A stretch of DNA of 64,000 nt, taken from positions 2,232,001-2,296,000 of the forward strand of contig OZ220216.1 of assembly GCA_964291505.2 (NCBI GenBank), in the 5' to 3' direction. The stretch's first letter is position 1; every line of letters begins with the position of its first letter. Shown one piece after another: positions 9,113 to 18,010 of the stretch. The translations under genes were made by a program, and so were the position numbers. The notes beneath the pieces are model-generated. The model was not told the origin of the DNA and ran no database searches. It saw only the letters and a list, made by a program, of their open reading frames with translations. Source of the DNA: Kistimonas sp964291505. Lineage in GTDB: Bacteria > Pseudomonadota > Gammaproteobacteria > Pseudomonadales > Endozoicomonadaceae.

Positions 9113-9802
9113 CTAACGTTCAACCGTTACCGGATCCTGCAAGGCTGCGATGCGCCCATCCGGAAAGGGCGAAAGCCGCAAATCCGCATACCAGGCTTGC
9201 GCCATGCTGTTGGAATTGTCGGAATCTGTCATGATGGCCACCAGGTCAACACTATCAATAGACTCGCCAAACACGCGCATCCAGTCTTCCACCACATTGC
9301 GCTGAACCTGTTGCCATTGGCCCGGCCCATATTCACGGCCATTAACGGCGATCACATGAATCTTGTCACTGAAGGGGCTTTTCCATTCATCCCCCGTCCG
9401 ATGCTGATCAGACCAGACATAGACAAGACTCTTAGCCCCCCACATCCCCAGCATTGACATTCGCCCCACATAAATCCTGGCAGCAAAATCCTGCCCTTTA
9501 CCGGAAGCGGTCCCGTTGCTTGCTTCGGGAAATCGATCCACCTTCCAGGCCCATTGCAGCAGCGGTGTTTCATCCAGATGAACCGTGCGCCGATGATAAT
9601 AGCCAGACGCACTGCCACGGCTGGTTGCTTTCAAGACACGCCCGTACACCTTATCGATGACGGGTAAATACTCAGTCTTCCCATTAAAACTATGGGCCTC
9701 CCAGCCTCCAAGATGTGAGATATTCAGCGACGGTTTATCCGCTTCCGCGACACCTACGGCAAGACAACATAACAGCAAACCTTCCCTGATTTTTCGCATC
9801 AT
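9113..9802 (-). CDS. DUF3047 family secreted protein
   Basis: This 229-residue protein has a cleavable signal peptide (IREGLLLCCLAVGVAEA, cut near residue 21). The mature part carries features of the DUF3047 family: SGYYHRRTVHLDETPLLQWAWKVD, a DFAARIYV strand and LVYVWSDQ, followed by YADLRLSPF near the C-terminus. Members are predicted periplasmic or surface beta-sandwich proteins of unknown role. It is divergent from the flavoprotein gene at 9942 and appears monocistronic, ending before the terminator at 8955-8985. Confidence 0.82.
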   Translation of the reverse strand: MMRKIREGLLLCCLAVGVAEADKPSLNISHLGGWEAHSFNGKTEYLPVIDKVYGRVLKATSRGSASGYYHRRTVHLDETPLLQWAWKVDRFPEASNGTASGKGQDFAARIYVGRMSMLGMWGAKSLVYVWSDQHRTGDEWKSPFSDKIHVIAVNGREYGPGQWQQVQRNVVEDWMRVFGESIDSVDLVAIMTDSDNSNSMAQAWYADLRLSPFPDGRIAALQDPVTVER

Positions 9803-9941
9803 GGCCTGTACCAGATATTGTCAGTGACACCTTTCATCTGACCACAGCCCATTTAACAGTGGCAAGTCGATTAACAAGAAATAAGGCCTTACTGCGTCTA
9901 GCTTTCAAACCAGTTCACAGTGAGGCGTAATGGTTACATAA

Positions 9942-11339
9942 ATGACTGATCAACACTCTACAAAGTCTGTCTATGGACGCAGAGCCATCGTCATTGGTGG
10001 CGGCATCGCGGGACTCTGCGCGGCCCGGGCAGTCAGTGATTTTTTCGAAGAAGTGCTCATTATCGAACGGGACTCTCTGGACAATGGCAGCGTTACCCAT
10101 AAATCAGCCCCTCAGGCAAACCATACCCATTATCTGTTGAGTGGCGGAGCTGATGCCCTGAACACACTCTACGGCACGGCATTTCCGAACCTCAAAACCG
10201 TGGGTGGAATACCCATAGCAAGCGGCAGCGAAACGTTATTTTATAATGGCCTGGAAGCGTCCTACCTGCCGAATTGCACAATGGCAACACCGAGAGATCT
10301 GGGCTTCGATGGTTATAGCCAGTCACGCAGTTTAATGGAAAATACCCTTCGTGAAGCCACAGAGAACCAAAGCAACATCTCGCTGTTAAGCGGCGCTACC
10401 GTCAACGGATTACTTTGGCAACAAGGAAACGTGAAAGGTATTCACTACAAAAAGAACGCCCATCAAGAGAGACTTGCTGCCGATCTTGTGATCGACTGCG
10501 GTGGCCGTGGCAGCCGTATCCTATCCTGGTTAACCTCGGCAGGTTTTCCAAACCCGCCTGAGACCACAATAGATGTCGATCTGGTCTATTGCTCTGCACG
10601 CTATGAAGCCAATCAGGATACCTCGCCCATCAAAATTCATGTCGCTCGCGATGCCACCTTAACTAACAGCCGTGTTGGAATGGTCAGCCTCATTGAAGAT
10701 AACCAGTGGTTTGTGACCCTGATAGGCCAGTTTGGAGATTATCCGCCCAAAGATGAGAAGGGATTTCTGGCATTTTCCCGCACTCTACCCTCAATGAAAG
10801 TGTATGAACTGATTAGCAAAACCCAACGCACCAGCGACATCCATCGTTTCCACTTCCCCCGAAGTATACGCAGACATTTCGAGGCTTTATCACCGTTTCC
10901 CGAAGGTCTTGTCATGCTGGGCGATACGCTTAATGTCATCAATCCCATTTATGGTCAGGGCATGACCACTGCCATCCAGCAGGCCCAGGAACTGAAAGTA
11001 ACACTCTCTCGACGACAGCAGTCCGGACAAGGACTGGCAGGCCTTGCACGGGATCTCTTCCACACATATGCAACATTGGTCGATACCCCATGGCAGCTAG
11101 CCGCAGTACAGGATATGTTGAATGCCAAAACGCGTATGGAACGGTCGGCAACACTCATGGCATTTGCCCGGCACATGATGGCGATCAACACCCTAGCCGT
11201 GGAGCGGACTGACATTCATCAAACCCTGTTAGAAGTATTCCATATGCGAAAGCCCCTCAGTGCGCTCTACACAGACCCCATCATGGAACAAGTCAAAGCC
11301 ATCGCGCCAAACCTCAATACCGTGCACTCTTCAGGGTAA
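9942..11339 (+). CDS. FAD-dependent monooxygenase/oxidoreductase-like protein
   Basis: The 465-residue protein starts with a Rossmann FAD-binding motif, RRAIVIGGGIAGLCAARA, near residues 13-30 and an acidic end to the second strand (LIIERD). A second flavin motif, GLVMLGDTLNVINPIYGQGMTTA, near residues 320-342 corresponds to the GD motif of group A flavoprotein hydroxylases and geranylgeranyl-reductase-like enzymes. The substrate is not evident. The start ATG is the first after the intergenic region; the ribosome site is weak. It stands alone, 95 bases before rluE on the same strand. Confidence 0.8.
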   Translation: MTDQHSTKSVYGRRAIVIGGGIAGLCAARAVSDFFEEVLIIERDSLDNGSVTHKSAPQANHTHYLLSGGADALNTLYGTAFPNLKTVGGIPIASGSETLFYNGLEASYLPNCTMATPRDLGFDGYSQSRSLMENTLREATENQSNISLLSGATVNGLLWQQGNVKGIHYKKNAHQERLAADLVIDCGGRGSRILSWLTSAGFPNPPETTIDVDLVYCSARYEANQDTSPIKIHVARDATLTNSRVGMVSLIEDNQWFVTLIGQFGDYPPKDEKGFLAFSRTLPSMKVYELISKTQRTSDIHRFHFPRSIRRHFEALSPFPEGLVMLGDTLNVINPIYGQGMTTAIQQAQELKVTLSRRQQSGQGLAGLARDLFHTYATLVDTPWQLAAVQDMLNAKTRMERSATLMAFARHMMAINTLAVERTDIHQTLLEVFHMRKPLSALYTDPIMEQVKAIAPNLNTVHSSG

Positions 11340-11434
11340 CTTCCCTTCCTGCACAAGAGCGCATACAGTAGGACGCTTTCAAACCAATACCTGAAAAAAC
11401 AACATACGATCATCGGCCCAGCACCAGAGATACC

Positions 11435-12148
11435 ATGCAATCCCACAAGCCTGCCCAACATAGCACCCTGCTGTTCAATAAACCCTACATGGTACTGACA
11501 CAGTTTACTGATGCTGAAGAGCGTTCAACGCTGGCAGATTATGTACAGGTAAAAGGGGTCTATGCGGCCGGCCGGCTAGACCGGGATAGCGAAGGACTGC
11601 TCCTGCTCACCAGTGATGGTCAGCTGCAAAGCCATATTGCCAGCCCTCAATTTAAACAACCCAAGACCTACTGGGTACAGGTTGAAGGCATACCCTCAGA
11701 AGAACAACTGGAACAACTACGCAGGGGAATCATGCTGAAAGATGGCAAAACACAACCTGCAGATGTCCGGCAAATACCAGAACCTGATCTCTGGCCTCGC
11801 CACCCACCGGTTCGCTATCGTAAATCAGTGCCAGACTGTTGGCTTGAGATCACTATTCGTGAAGGCCGCAACCGCCAGGTACGGCGAATGACCGCAGCCA
11901 TCGGTCATCCCACGCTGCGCCTGGTGCGTTATCGGATTGGTCCCTGGACACTCGACGGATTGGCACCCGGGGAGTACCGTGAGATTACGCCACCAGCAAT
12001 ACCTAACAGCCCCCAGTTACATTCACCTGCAAAATCCCTCCAAGGGAAAAAGAACAGCAAGAACCGCTCATCAGGAAAACGTCCCTCATCGTCAGGGACT
12101 AAGCGCCCTTATAAATTCAAATCCAAAACGGAGCAGCGAACATCATGA
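11435..12148 (+). CDS. rluE: 23S rRNA pseudouridine synthase, RluE type
   Basis: The 237-residue protein has the RsuA/RluB/E/F catalytic motif AGRLDRDSEGLLLLTSDG near residues 46-63, in which the aspartate of GRLD is catalytic, and the KTYWVQVEG and REGRNRQVRRM segments of this family. It lacks an N-terminal S4 domain and starts directly with the catalytic fold, as RluE does, so the likely target is U2457 of 23S rRNA. A basic, low-complexity tail (about 45 residues, KKNSKNRSSGKRPSSSGTK) extends the C-terminus and may aid RNA binding. Its stop overlaps the start of the VanZ-like gene by four bases (ATGA). Confidence 0.88.
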   Translation: MQSHKPAQHSTLLFNKPYMVLTQFTDAEERSTLADYVQVKGVYAAGRLDRDSEGLLLLTSDGQLQSHIASPQFKQPKTYWVQVEGIPSEEQLEQLRRGIMLKDGKTQPADVRQIPEPDLWPRHPPVRYRKSVPDCWLEITIREGRNRQVRRMTAAIGHPTLRLVRYRIGPWTLDGLAPGEYREITPPAIPNSPQLHSPAKSLQGKKNSKNRSSGKRPSSSGTKRPYKFKSKTEQRTS

Positions 12149-12606
12149 TGATAAGCTTTCCACTGGGTCTTCTACGCACAGCATTTATCTCAGCACTGAT
12201 TAGCATAATGGGGCTTTCACTCATGCCCAATGCTTATGACCCAATACTGAACGTTTGGGATAAAGCCAAACATTTTGCCGCCTTTCTCCTGCTGACCGCC
12301 CTCTTTACTAAAGCCTGGCCGAATCGACCGACTTTATTGATAAAGTGCCTGCTATTGTTGCTGTATGGATTGTTGATAGAGTGCCTGCAGGCACTAACAC
12401 CTGACCGTCATTTCTCTCTACTGGATTTATTGGCCAATGCTACAGGCATTGCTGTGTTTGCAAGCCTAATACAGTTGAAAACGCTGTTTTCAAAAACAGG
12501 AGAAAACGGGCCAGATCAGGCCAAGGTGCAGGTCAATTCACCTGCACCAGACAAAGACTCAATAGCTGATATGAAAACGACGGAACAGGAAAGCGACGAC
12601 CCATAG
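12145..12606 (+). CDS. VanZ-like family membrane protein
   Basis: The 153-residue protein has about four hydrophobic segments and the family features DKAKHFAAFLLLTALF and IECLQALTPDRHFSLLDLLANATG, which match the VanZ-like domain (conserved histidine, glutamate and aspartate near the membrane surface). The role is unknown outside the teicoplanin-resistance namesake. A polar tail of about 45 residues ends the protein. It is translationally coupled to rluE, and its last 48 bases overlap the convergent DUF962 gene. Confidence 0.82.
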   Translation: MMISFPLGLLRTAFISALISIMGLSLMPNAYDPILNVWDKAKHFAAFLLLTALFTKAWPNRPTLLIKCLLLLLYGLLIECLQALTPDRHFSLLDLLANATGIAVFASLIQLKTLFSKTGENGPDQAKVQVNSPAPDKDSIADMKTTEQESDDP

Positions 12607-12984
12607 CGGACCAATCAGCAGGAACTGCAAATCCTTAAAAAAGGATGGTTTCTTGCCTTCGATATGGTGCCCGATGAACTGAAATATCCAGGCAATGACA
12701 AACAGAGTCAAGCTCACAGGCACCAATACCGGCTCAATGTTGACAATGACCAGCAGCATTAATGACACGCTGACCGCCATGGCTACCGCCAGACGGATCG
12801 ACAGGCGCACATAAAATAACAATGCCCCCGACATGAATACGGTTGCCACACTCCAATGAAGAGCCCAAAGTAATCCGATGACACAAAACGTGATCAGCGG
12901 CACACAAACCCAGTGAATCAGTTTATTGGTTTTATTTCGGTGACTGTCACCGTATTCAACAAACCACTCCTCCAGCGATTTCAT
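12559..12984 (-). CDS. DUF962/Mpo1-like membrane protein
   Basis: The 141-residue protein starts MKSLEEWFVEYGDSHRNKTN, continues with IHWVCVPLITFCVIGLLW and contains FQFIGHHIEGKKPSF, matching the DUF962 (YGL010w/Mpo1-like) family, whose yeast member is an iron-dependent dioxygenase acting on 2-hydroxy fatty acids. The histidines in these two motifs would be the metal ligands. Four membrane segments are visible. The ATG at 12984 is chosen because AGGAGA lies 7 bases upstream; the longer frame from 13050 has no such site. The stop lies 48 bases inside the convergent VanZ-like gene. Confidence 0.85.
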   Translation of the reverse strand: MKSLEEWFVEYGDSHRNKTNKLIHWVCVPLITFCVIGLLWALHWSVATVFMSGALLFYVRLSIRLAVAMAVSVSLMLLVIVNIEPVLVPVSLTLFVIAWIFQFIGHHIEGKKPSFFKDLQFLLIGPLWVVAFLFRRFHISY

Positions 12985-13251
12985 TGGCAATTCTCCTGTA
13001 TTCATTCTTATTGTCAGGCCAGACAATGACAAACTATCCCGGTGGAACACCTGAAAACAACCATCGGGTGCACAATCAACGGCTCATTGTTTGCCGTTTC
13101 TTGGACAGAGTCAACATAAAGAACCATAGTACTAAATATGATTGACTCACGCCTCCGATTAATCCACAGCGGTTAGCCGGTTATATGCCAGGGCTTTGTG
13201 TATAATGCCCGCTGTTTTTTTCAGCAGCCAGTTATACGGGATCCCCAATTC

Positions 13252-14061
13252 ATGGAGTCATTTCTCAACGAGGATATCGCCAACCATTTCGCCCAACAGG
13301 GACTGGGTGATTTTACCCGTCTGTGGGATCTCAAGCTGGATTGGTTTGAGCCCGTCAACGAGCGACGGGATGGCTGGAGCGGTGTGAGCCGTTACACCCT
13401 GCCTGGCGATCAACCATTACAGGTTTTCATCAAACGTCAGCAGAACCACAACACCCGCCAGTTGTTGCATCCGATTCGCGGGGTACCGACCTTCCAGCGC
13501 GAATACCATAATATCAAGCTGTTTCGGTCACACGACATCCCGACCCTGACACCACTCTATTTTGGCGAACGCCGTACTGATAATAATGACCAAGCCATCC
13601 TGATAACTCTGGCACTGGAAGGTTATGAGAATCTGTTTAACTGGTACCGCAATACGGCACCAACTCAGCCGGAAGCAACCATTCAAGCAGTACTGATGAG
13701 CATCGCCCAGGTCGTACGCAGATTACATGATCACGGGCTGGCCCATTACTGCCTCTACCCGAATCACATTTTTGTCCGGACAGATAAAACCGCTATCAGC
13801 CCCTTGGACTCGAACCCTGAAATCATCCGCCTGATTGACCTGGAAAAGGCCCGATGGCAACCCATCAACCACATCCGCCGATTTAAAGATCTGGAATGTT
13901 TTATGCGACATGCCCAGAGCTTCTCACTCACTCATATTCACTATTTACTGGATTGCTATTTTAGTGAAGGCCCAGTCCCAGGCGGAAAACGCCTGCATCA
14001 AAAGCTTCTCAGAGCACTGAAAGCAAAGAAACAGCGCTTGCCTGACTTTTATCGGGACTGA
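13252..14061 (+). CDS. InaA/Kdo-kinase-like lipopolysaccharide kinase
   Basis: The 269-residue protein has the layout of the lipopolysaccharide kinase (InaA/WaaP-like) family: a lysine in VFIKRQQ, the TFQREYHNIKLF helix, a catalytic-loop-like HDHGLAHYCLYPNHIFV near residues 160-176 and the metal-binding IRLIDLEKARW in place of DFG. These enzymes phosphorylate sugars of LPS or related envelope substrates. The ATG at 13252 is preferred over a GTG at 13198 because the latter overlaps a TATAAT element (13201-13206) that could be the -10 box. It converges with the DUF1439 gene, with 23 bases between stops. Confidence 0.82.
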   Translation: MESFLNEDIANHFAQQGLGDFTRLWDLKLDWFEPVNERRDGWSGVSRYTLPGDQPLQVFIKRQQNHNTRQLLHPIRGVPTFQREYHNIKLFRSHDIPTLTPLYFGERRTDNNDQAILITLALEGYENLFNWYRNTAPTQPEATIQAVLMSIAQVVRRLHDHGLAHYCLYPNHIFVRTDKTAISPLDSNPEIIRLIDLEKARWQPINHIRRFKDLECFMRHAQSFSLTHIHYLLDCYFSEGPVPGGKRLHQKLLRALKAKKQRLPDFYRD

Positions 14062-14084
14062 GATCCGTTCCAAGAAGCATTCTG

Positions 14085-14675
14085 CTAACCGTTTTTTTTA
14101 GGCCGCAGGGTTAACTCACCATCCATAATCACCATGGAAACCGGACCCGCGGCCATCACACGACCTATATCGCTGTCATCAGGTACAGATATCAGATAAA
14201 ACGGCTCCAGTCGGCGACCAATCAGCGATGCTAAACCGCCTCCCACCAAGGGCTGGATAGCATCTAGCCCAAGATCCAGATTGGCCGAACTGATCGTCAT
14301 TTCATCCAAAAATACCGCTTGCTCAGATACATCGAATACTAGTCGGGCGCTGCCATTGAGGATAACCGGGGCAGGTTTCGTCAACAGGGCGCCTGCCAGA
14401 TCGACATCAAACTGGCCGTCCAGAGTAAAACTAACCCTTTCACCATTCTGATCAAACCGAATAACCGGCGTATCGAGGTACAGTTGCGAGTGGATGTTGG
14501 CGGGCAACTCCACCGGCACCAGCCGCGGCGCCTGAAACTGCCCGTTGACAAGATTCAGAAATTCCGCCTCTTTTAGGGTGACATCATCTGTTACACCACA
14601 GGCAGCCAAAAGACCAAAAACAAGTCCTGATGCCGCTATCCTGATTACTTTGAGCACTGCCATTCCTGTTTTCAC
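14085..14675 (-). CDS. DUF1439 family lipoprotein
   Basis: The 196-residue protein has a signal sequence ending in the lipobox LLAAC (Cys26), so it is a predicted lipid-anchored envelope protein. The mature region (LNLVNGQFQAPRLVPVELP, then alternating strands and a C-terminal MVIMDGELTLRPKK) matches DUF1439, which resembles LEA/BPI-like lipid-binding folds such as E. coli YceB. The GTG at 14675 is used because GGA lies six to eight bases upstream; an ATG at 14663 has its Shine-Dalgarno too close. It appears monocistronic. Confidence 0.8.
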   Translation of the reverse strand: MKTGMAVLKVIRIAASGLVFGLLAACGVTDDVTLKEAEFLNLVNGQFQAPRLVPVELPANIHSQLYLDTPVIRFDQNGERVSFTLDGQFDVDLAGALLTKPAPVILNGSARLVFDVSEQAVFLDEMTISSANLDLGLDAIQPLVGGGLASLIGRRLEPFYLISVPDDSDIGRVMAAGPVSMVIMDGELTLRPKKNG

Positions 14676-14962
14676 CTTTCATCCAGAAGAAAGAGCTTAT
14701 CTGAAAAATTATTGCCATGGCCAAGCTAATGAACCACTGGGGCTAAATGTTTTTAATCAGCATCTTTTATATTAAAAGCAAGAAAAATTACAAAAAATAA
14801 TAAAAACCAATAATTTTATACAAACTCAGGCCCACAAACATTGTCCAACTTCTCAGATGACACAAAAACGATGTTTTCAAATACGCGCTTATTAACTCAA
14901 ACACTGCGGAAAGAATGGGTTATTAGGGTCCAGTCAAAGTTAATTTTGGAGGAGAGCAGCAA

Positions 14963-17515
14963 ATGGAGATTCAAGGGAATATTGATCGTACACCAAACGC
15001 GGATACAACCCTCCATACTCCACCATCCAATGGCATACTGGATAAAGTACGCGAATTCTTCAGGTATTTATTATGCTGTCTTTGTTGCTACACGTGCATC
15101 CGAAGCAGAACAACCACACCATCCCCGACCACAGCAAGTGTGATACCAACCGCTGCAAGCCTGACAACACCATCCTCAGGCACAATTGAACCGCCGCGCA
15201 CCACCCCCACATCTCGGGCTGGACGTATCTTGATATCGCCAGAACCATCTAGCCCTACAGCTGGACGAACCTTTGCGGTATCAGAAGAACCACCCCGCTC
15301 TACAATGATCAGAGACCCAAGAAGCACACTTGGACTCTCACGACCAACGGCACTGCTCTCAGCGAATCGCTATACACGAGCAGAACTCAACCCAGCATGG
15401 ATCACCGAGTATATTCTTGCATTACCACAAACTCACCGCTTCGATGGCCTGATTGTTTTAGCCAACAGCTTAAATTGCCAACCACGAGCACTCCTAGCAA
15501 TTCTACAAAGCATCCGTGCAGACACCTCTACTCAAAGGCAAACTATCCGTGACATCACCGAACAGCTGGAACAGGCACTCAGTAACGCCAATGGCTCTGC
15601 GCTTGAATGCTCTGGCCCTGACCGAAATGCGCTGAACGAATGGCTTCAGATGGCTCAAAATCATGAGAACGCCGAGTACCATCTATCGGCTTTAAGCCGA
15701 CTCTTTACGCTTCTTAACAAGCCCGTGCCTGTGGATATACGCTACGCAGCCGGCGATCCTACGCAAACGACCCATCCTGCGGCCGGTAAACACTGGGGCA
15801 CGCTCATTCGCTCGACATCCCCCCACCATTCGATCGAGTGCCGTTTTCAACAAGGCAGCATTACTCATCGCCAAACCCACGTAAATTGCAATGTCATGTT
15901 CAACCCATCCAATGACTCACTCGGCACCCGGGGAGGCGGTGGCGCTGAAGGTGCAATTATTAACGCAGTCGGCAGTAATAATTTCAATCGAGCCAATGGA
16001 CAGCTATTGCGCGCGCACGGCAGGGCACAAAGGCCCAGAGCCCAGCTCACCGTGCCCGATGGATTTGTTGGAACAACAACAGAAACGGGTGACCTGTCCA
16101 GCCAAGGGATAGAAGTTCTTGTCAGCCAGGTCGCACCTGTTCGCCAGCGAAACAACCCTCAACATGATTTGCTCATAAGGACATGGTACAACGCCTTCCT
16201 TCAAGCCGTAGAGTATTTACCAGCGGAAGAGACCGCACGAATTGCAAGTACCGCATTGGGCGCGGGTATTTTTGGCTGGAGTCCTGCTGAAAGCCTGAAC
16301 GCGGCCAAAATAGCGCTGTCACAGCTTCCACCAGCAGTCGCTGCACGCATTGAGTCGTTCGTCATTATTGACCAACTGGACCCACAAGGCAGGGGAGCCA
16401 GCCGAGGCGATGCGGTATTAGATGCCTTCAGGGCGGTCTTTGCTGATAATGAAAGCACACATTCACCCGCCGCATCCCCAACGGCAGGCACGCCAGTATT
16501 CCCCTCCCGAAGGCCAAGGGGCCACCGCCGCCTGACAAGGGATCCCCTCCTCGACACTGAGATTTCTGCAGAGACCATCCGGAGGCATCGTTCAGCCCGC
16601 CATGAAGCGAGCGGAGAAACCGTTTTGCACGGGGTAGTCCATCATGACACGAGACCGACATTTGACAGCAGCCTCTCTGGCTCAATCGCCACGACACCTA
16701 CAGAAGCCCCGACCTCAACGGCGCGGCCAGCAGATGAGAGTGGCGACAATACATGCCCTATGTGTCTAGAGGCCCGATTGCCACAAGAGCGCAGGTGGGA
16801 AATTGATCATGTAGCCACCTGTCAGGCATGCCATGAAACACATGTCGAAAACCTGAGACGTGAACTGCAACTTTCCCGCTACGAGCGTCCAGTTATTAAC
16901 CGTACGATCGTCAGATTACCCGGGCACGAAAATAGTAGCACAGGCACAATAGCAATGACGTTCATGGGCCGGACAGTGGACAACCGTATCAATGACAGAT
17001 TCGTTGCTATTCCGGAGAAGTCGGAAACTCACTATCTACCGCGTAACCCTCTTGGCGAGGAAATGGCCAGACTGTTTACAGAAATCAACAGACTTCATTT
17101 AACATATCAAATAGACGAATCTGGCACATTTGTATCAGCCATCGCGGATGATAACGGTAGAGTCAGTGATGATCTCCCACGCGAGTTACGGGGTCGCTTA
17201 ACGCCTTTTACCAAAGTCCACAATAACACTACGATAACGGTAAGCGGTCGCGAACAGCACATTGCAGATGTCGATTTGCAAGCTCACGGTCTCCAGCCCG
17301 CCTACGGCTTGATTTTCAGAATCCATATGAAAACCAGAACCGATGGTGGCGAGACGAGACATGGATACCCAGACCCCACCTATCCTGTACGCTTCCTTGA
17401 TGAAGTAAGAGCCGTGCGTGAAAAATATGGTTTCCAAGAGGAACTGGATACAACAGAACTTGAACGCTTAATTGAAGTGGAGAGACGGGAAAGACGAATT
17501 CCTCGATCCCGTTAA
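14963..17515 (+). CDS. macro domain, zinc finger and Deltex C-terminal (DTC)-like protein; candidate host-directed effector
   Basis: The 850-residue protein follows a strong GGAGGAG ribosome site. Residues 34-46 hold a hydrophobic cysteine cluster (YLLCCLCCYTC), a possible acylation site. Residues 50-130 are Pro/Ser/Thr-rich. Residues about 295-470 look like a macro domain: N314-P-S-N317 and GGGG (324-327) followed by EGAI, then a second loop ALGAGIFGWSPAE (431-443). Residues 598-627 hold a zinc finger (Cys598, 601, 620, 623, nearby His616/624), shorter than a full RING. Residues 645-823 resemble the Deltex C-terminal domain: LPGHENSSTGTI (652-663), HYLPRNPLGEEM (690-701), RIHMKT (786-791), GYPDPTY (801-807). 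An insert of about 45 residues precedes RIHMKT. In animals DTC domains bind ADP-ribose and serve in E3 ligases. Host modification is inferred. Confidence 0.75.
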   Translation: MEIQGNIDRTPNADTTLHTPPSNGILDKVREFFRYLLCCLCCYTCIRSRTTTPSPTTASVIPTAASLTTPSSGTIEPPRTTPTSRAGRILISPEPSSPTAGRTFAVSEEPPRSTMIRDPRSTLGLSRPTALLSANRYTRAELNPAWITEYILALPQTHRFDGLIVLANSLNCQPRALLAILQSIRADTSTQRQTIRDITEQLEQALSNANGSALECSGPDRNALNEWLQMAQNHENAEYHLSALSRLFTLLNKPVPVDIRYAAGDPTQTTHPAAGKHWGTLIRSTSPHHSIECRFQQGSITHRQTHVNCNVMFNPSNDSLGTRGGGGAEGAIINAVGSNNFNRANGQLLRAHGRAQRPRAQLTVPDGFVGTTTETGDLSSQGIEVLVSQVAPVRQRNNPQHDLLIRTWYNAFLQAVEYLPAEETARIASTALGAGIFGWSPAESLNAAKIALSQLPPAVAARIESFVIIDQLDPQGRGASRGDAVLDAFRAVFADNESTHSPAASPTAGTPVFPSRRPRGHRRLTRDPLLDTEISAETIRRHRSARHEASGETVLHGVVHHDTRPTFDSSLSGSIATTPTEAPTSTARPADESGDNTCPMCLEARLPQERRWEIDHVATCQACHETHVENLRRELQLSRYERPVINRTIVRLPGHENSSTGTIAMTFMGRTVDNRINDRFVAIPEKSETHYLPRNPLGEEMARLFTEINRLHLTYQIDESGTFVSAIADDNGRVSDDLPRELRGRLTPFTKVHNNTTITVSGREQHIADVDLQAHGLQPAYGLIFRIHMKTRTDGGETRHGYPDPTYPVRFLDEVRAVREKYGFQEELDTTELERLIEVERRERRIPRSR

Positions 17516-17552
17516 ATGATCCACCAGGTTCATTATTCTTTTTCAACTGAAT

Positions 17553-17586
17553 AAAAAAAGGGAGAGCTGGCGGACTCTCCCTTTTT
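17553..17586. terminator. bidirectional Rho-independent terminator
   Basis: The arms GGGAGAG (17560-17566) and CTCTCCC (17575-17581) enclose an eight-base loop and are flanked by seven A residues on the left and five T residues on the right. It can end both the rightward macro-DTC gene and the leftward rplT transcript that converge here. Confidence 0.88.
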
Positions 17587-17611
17587 CGTGTGCTGACGTA
17601 ACCGTGTGCCG

Positions 17612-17968
17612 TTAGGCCAGGGCGCCCTTGGCGCGCTCTACGATCTGGGTGAATGCACCCTTCTCGTGAACAGCCAGGTCAGCCAGAACCTTACGGTCGA
17701 TTTCGATGTTGGCCTTCTTCAGACCCGCAATCATGCGGCTGTAGGACAGACCGTTTGCACGGGCGCCGGCGTTGATACGGGCGATCCACAGTGCACGGAA
17801 CTGACGCTTGCGCTGACGACGGTCACGGTAGGCATACTGGCCAGCCTTGGTAACCGCCTGCTTGGCTACGCGGAATACTCGTGAACGAGCGCCGTAGTAA
17901 CCTTTGGCCTGCTTCAGAACTTTCTTGTGACGACGACGGGCGACGACACCACGCTTAACACGTGCCAT
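17612..17968 (-). CDS. rplT: 50S ribosomal protein L20
   Basis: The 118-residue protein starts MARVKRGVVARRRHKK and shows the highly basic N-terminus and the RIARINAGAR-type segment of bacterial L20, at full family length. L20 binds 23S rRNA early in 50S assembly and, in E. coli, also represses translation of rpmI-rplT. It is the last gene of thrS-infC-rpmI-rplT, 42 bases after rpmI, and is followed by the bidirectional terminator. Confidence 0.98.
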   Translation of the reverse strand: MARVKRGVVARRRHKKVLKQAKGYYGARSRVFRVAKQAVTKAGQYAYRDRRQRKRQFRALWIARINAGARANGLSYSRMIAGLKKANIEIDRKVLADLAVHEKGAFTQIVERAKGALA

Positions 17969-18010
17969 AGCTTAACTCTCCAAAAACCTTAAAACTGAAC
18001 AAAAAGACAA

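Noticed and set aside
14963..17515. canonical RING finger in the macro-DTC protein
   Set aside because: Only four cysteines with nearby histidines are present between residues 598 and 627; the second CxxC pair of a cross-brace RING is not visible.
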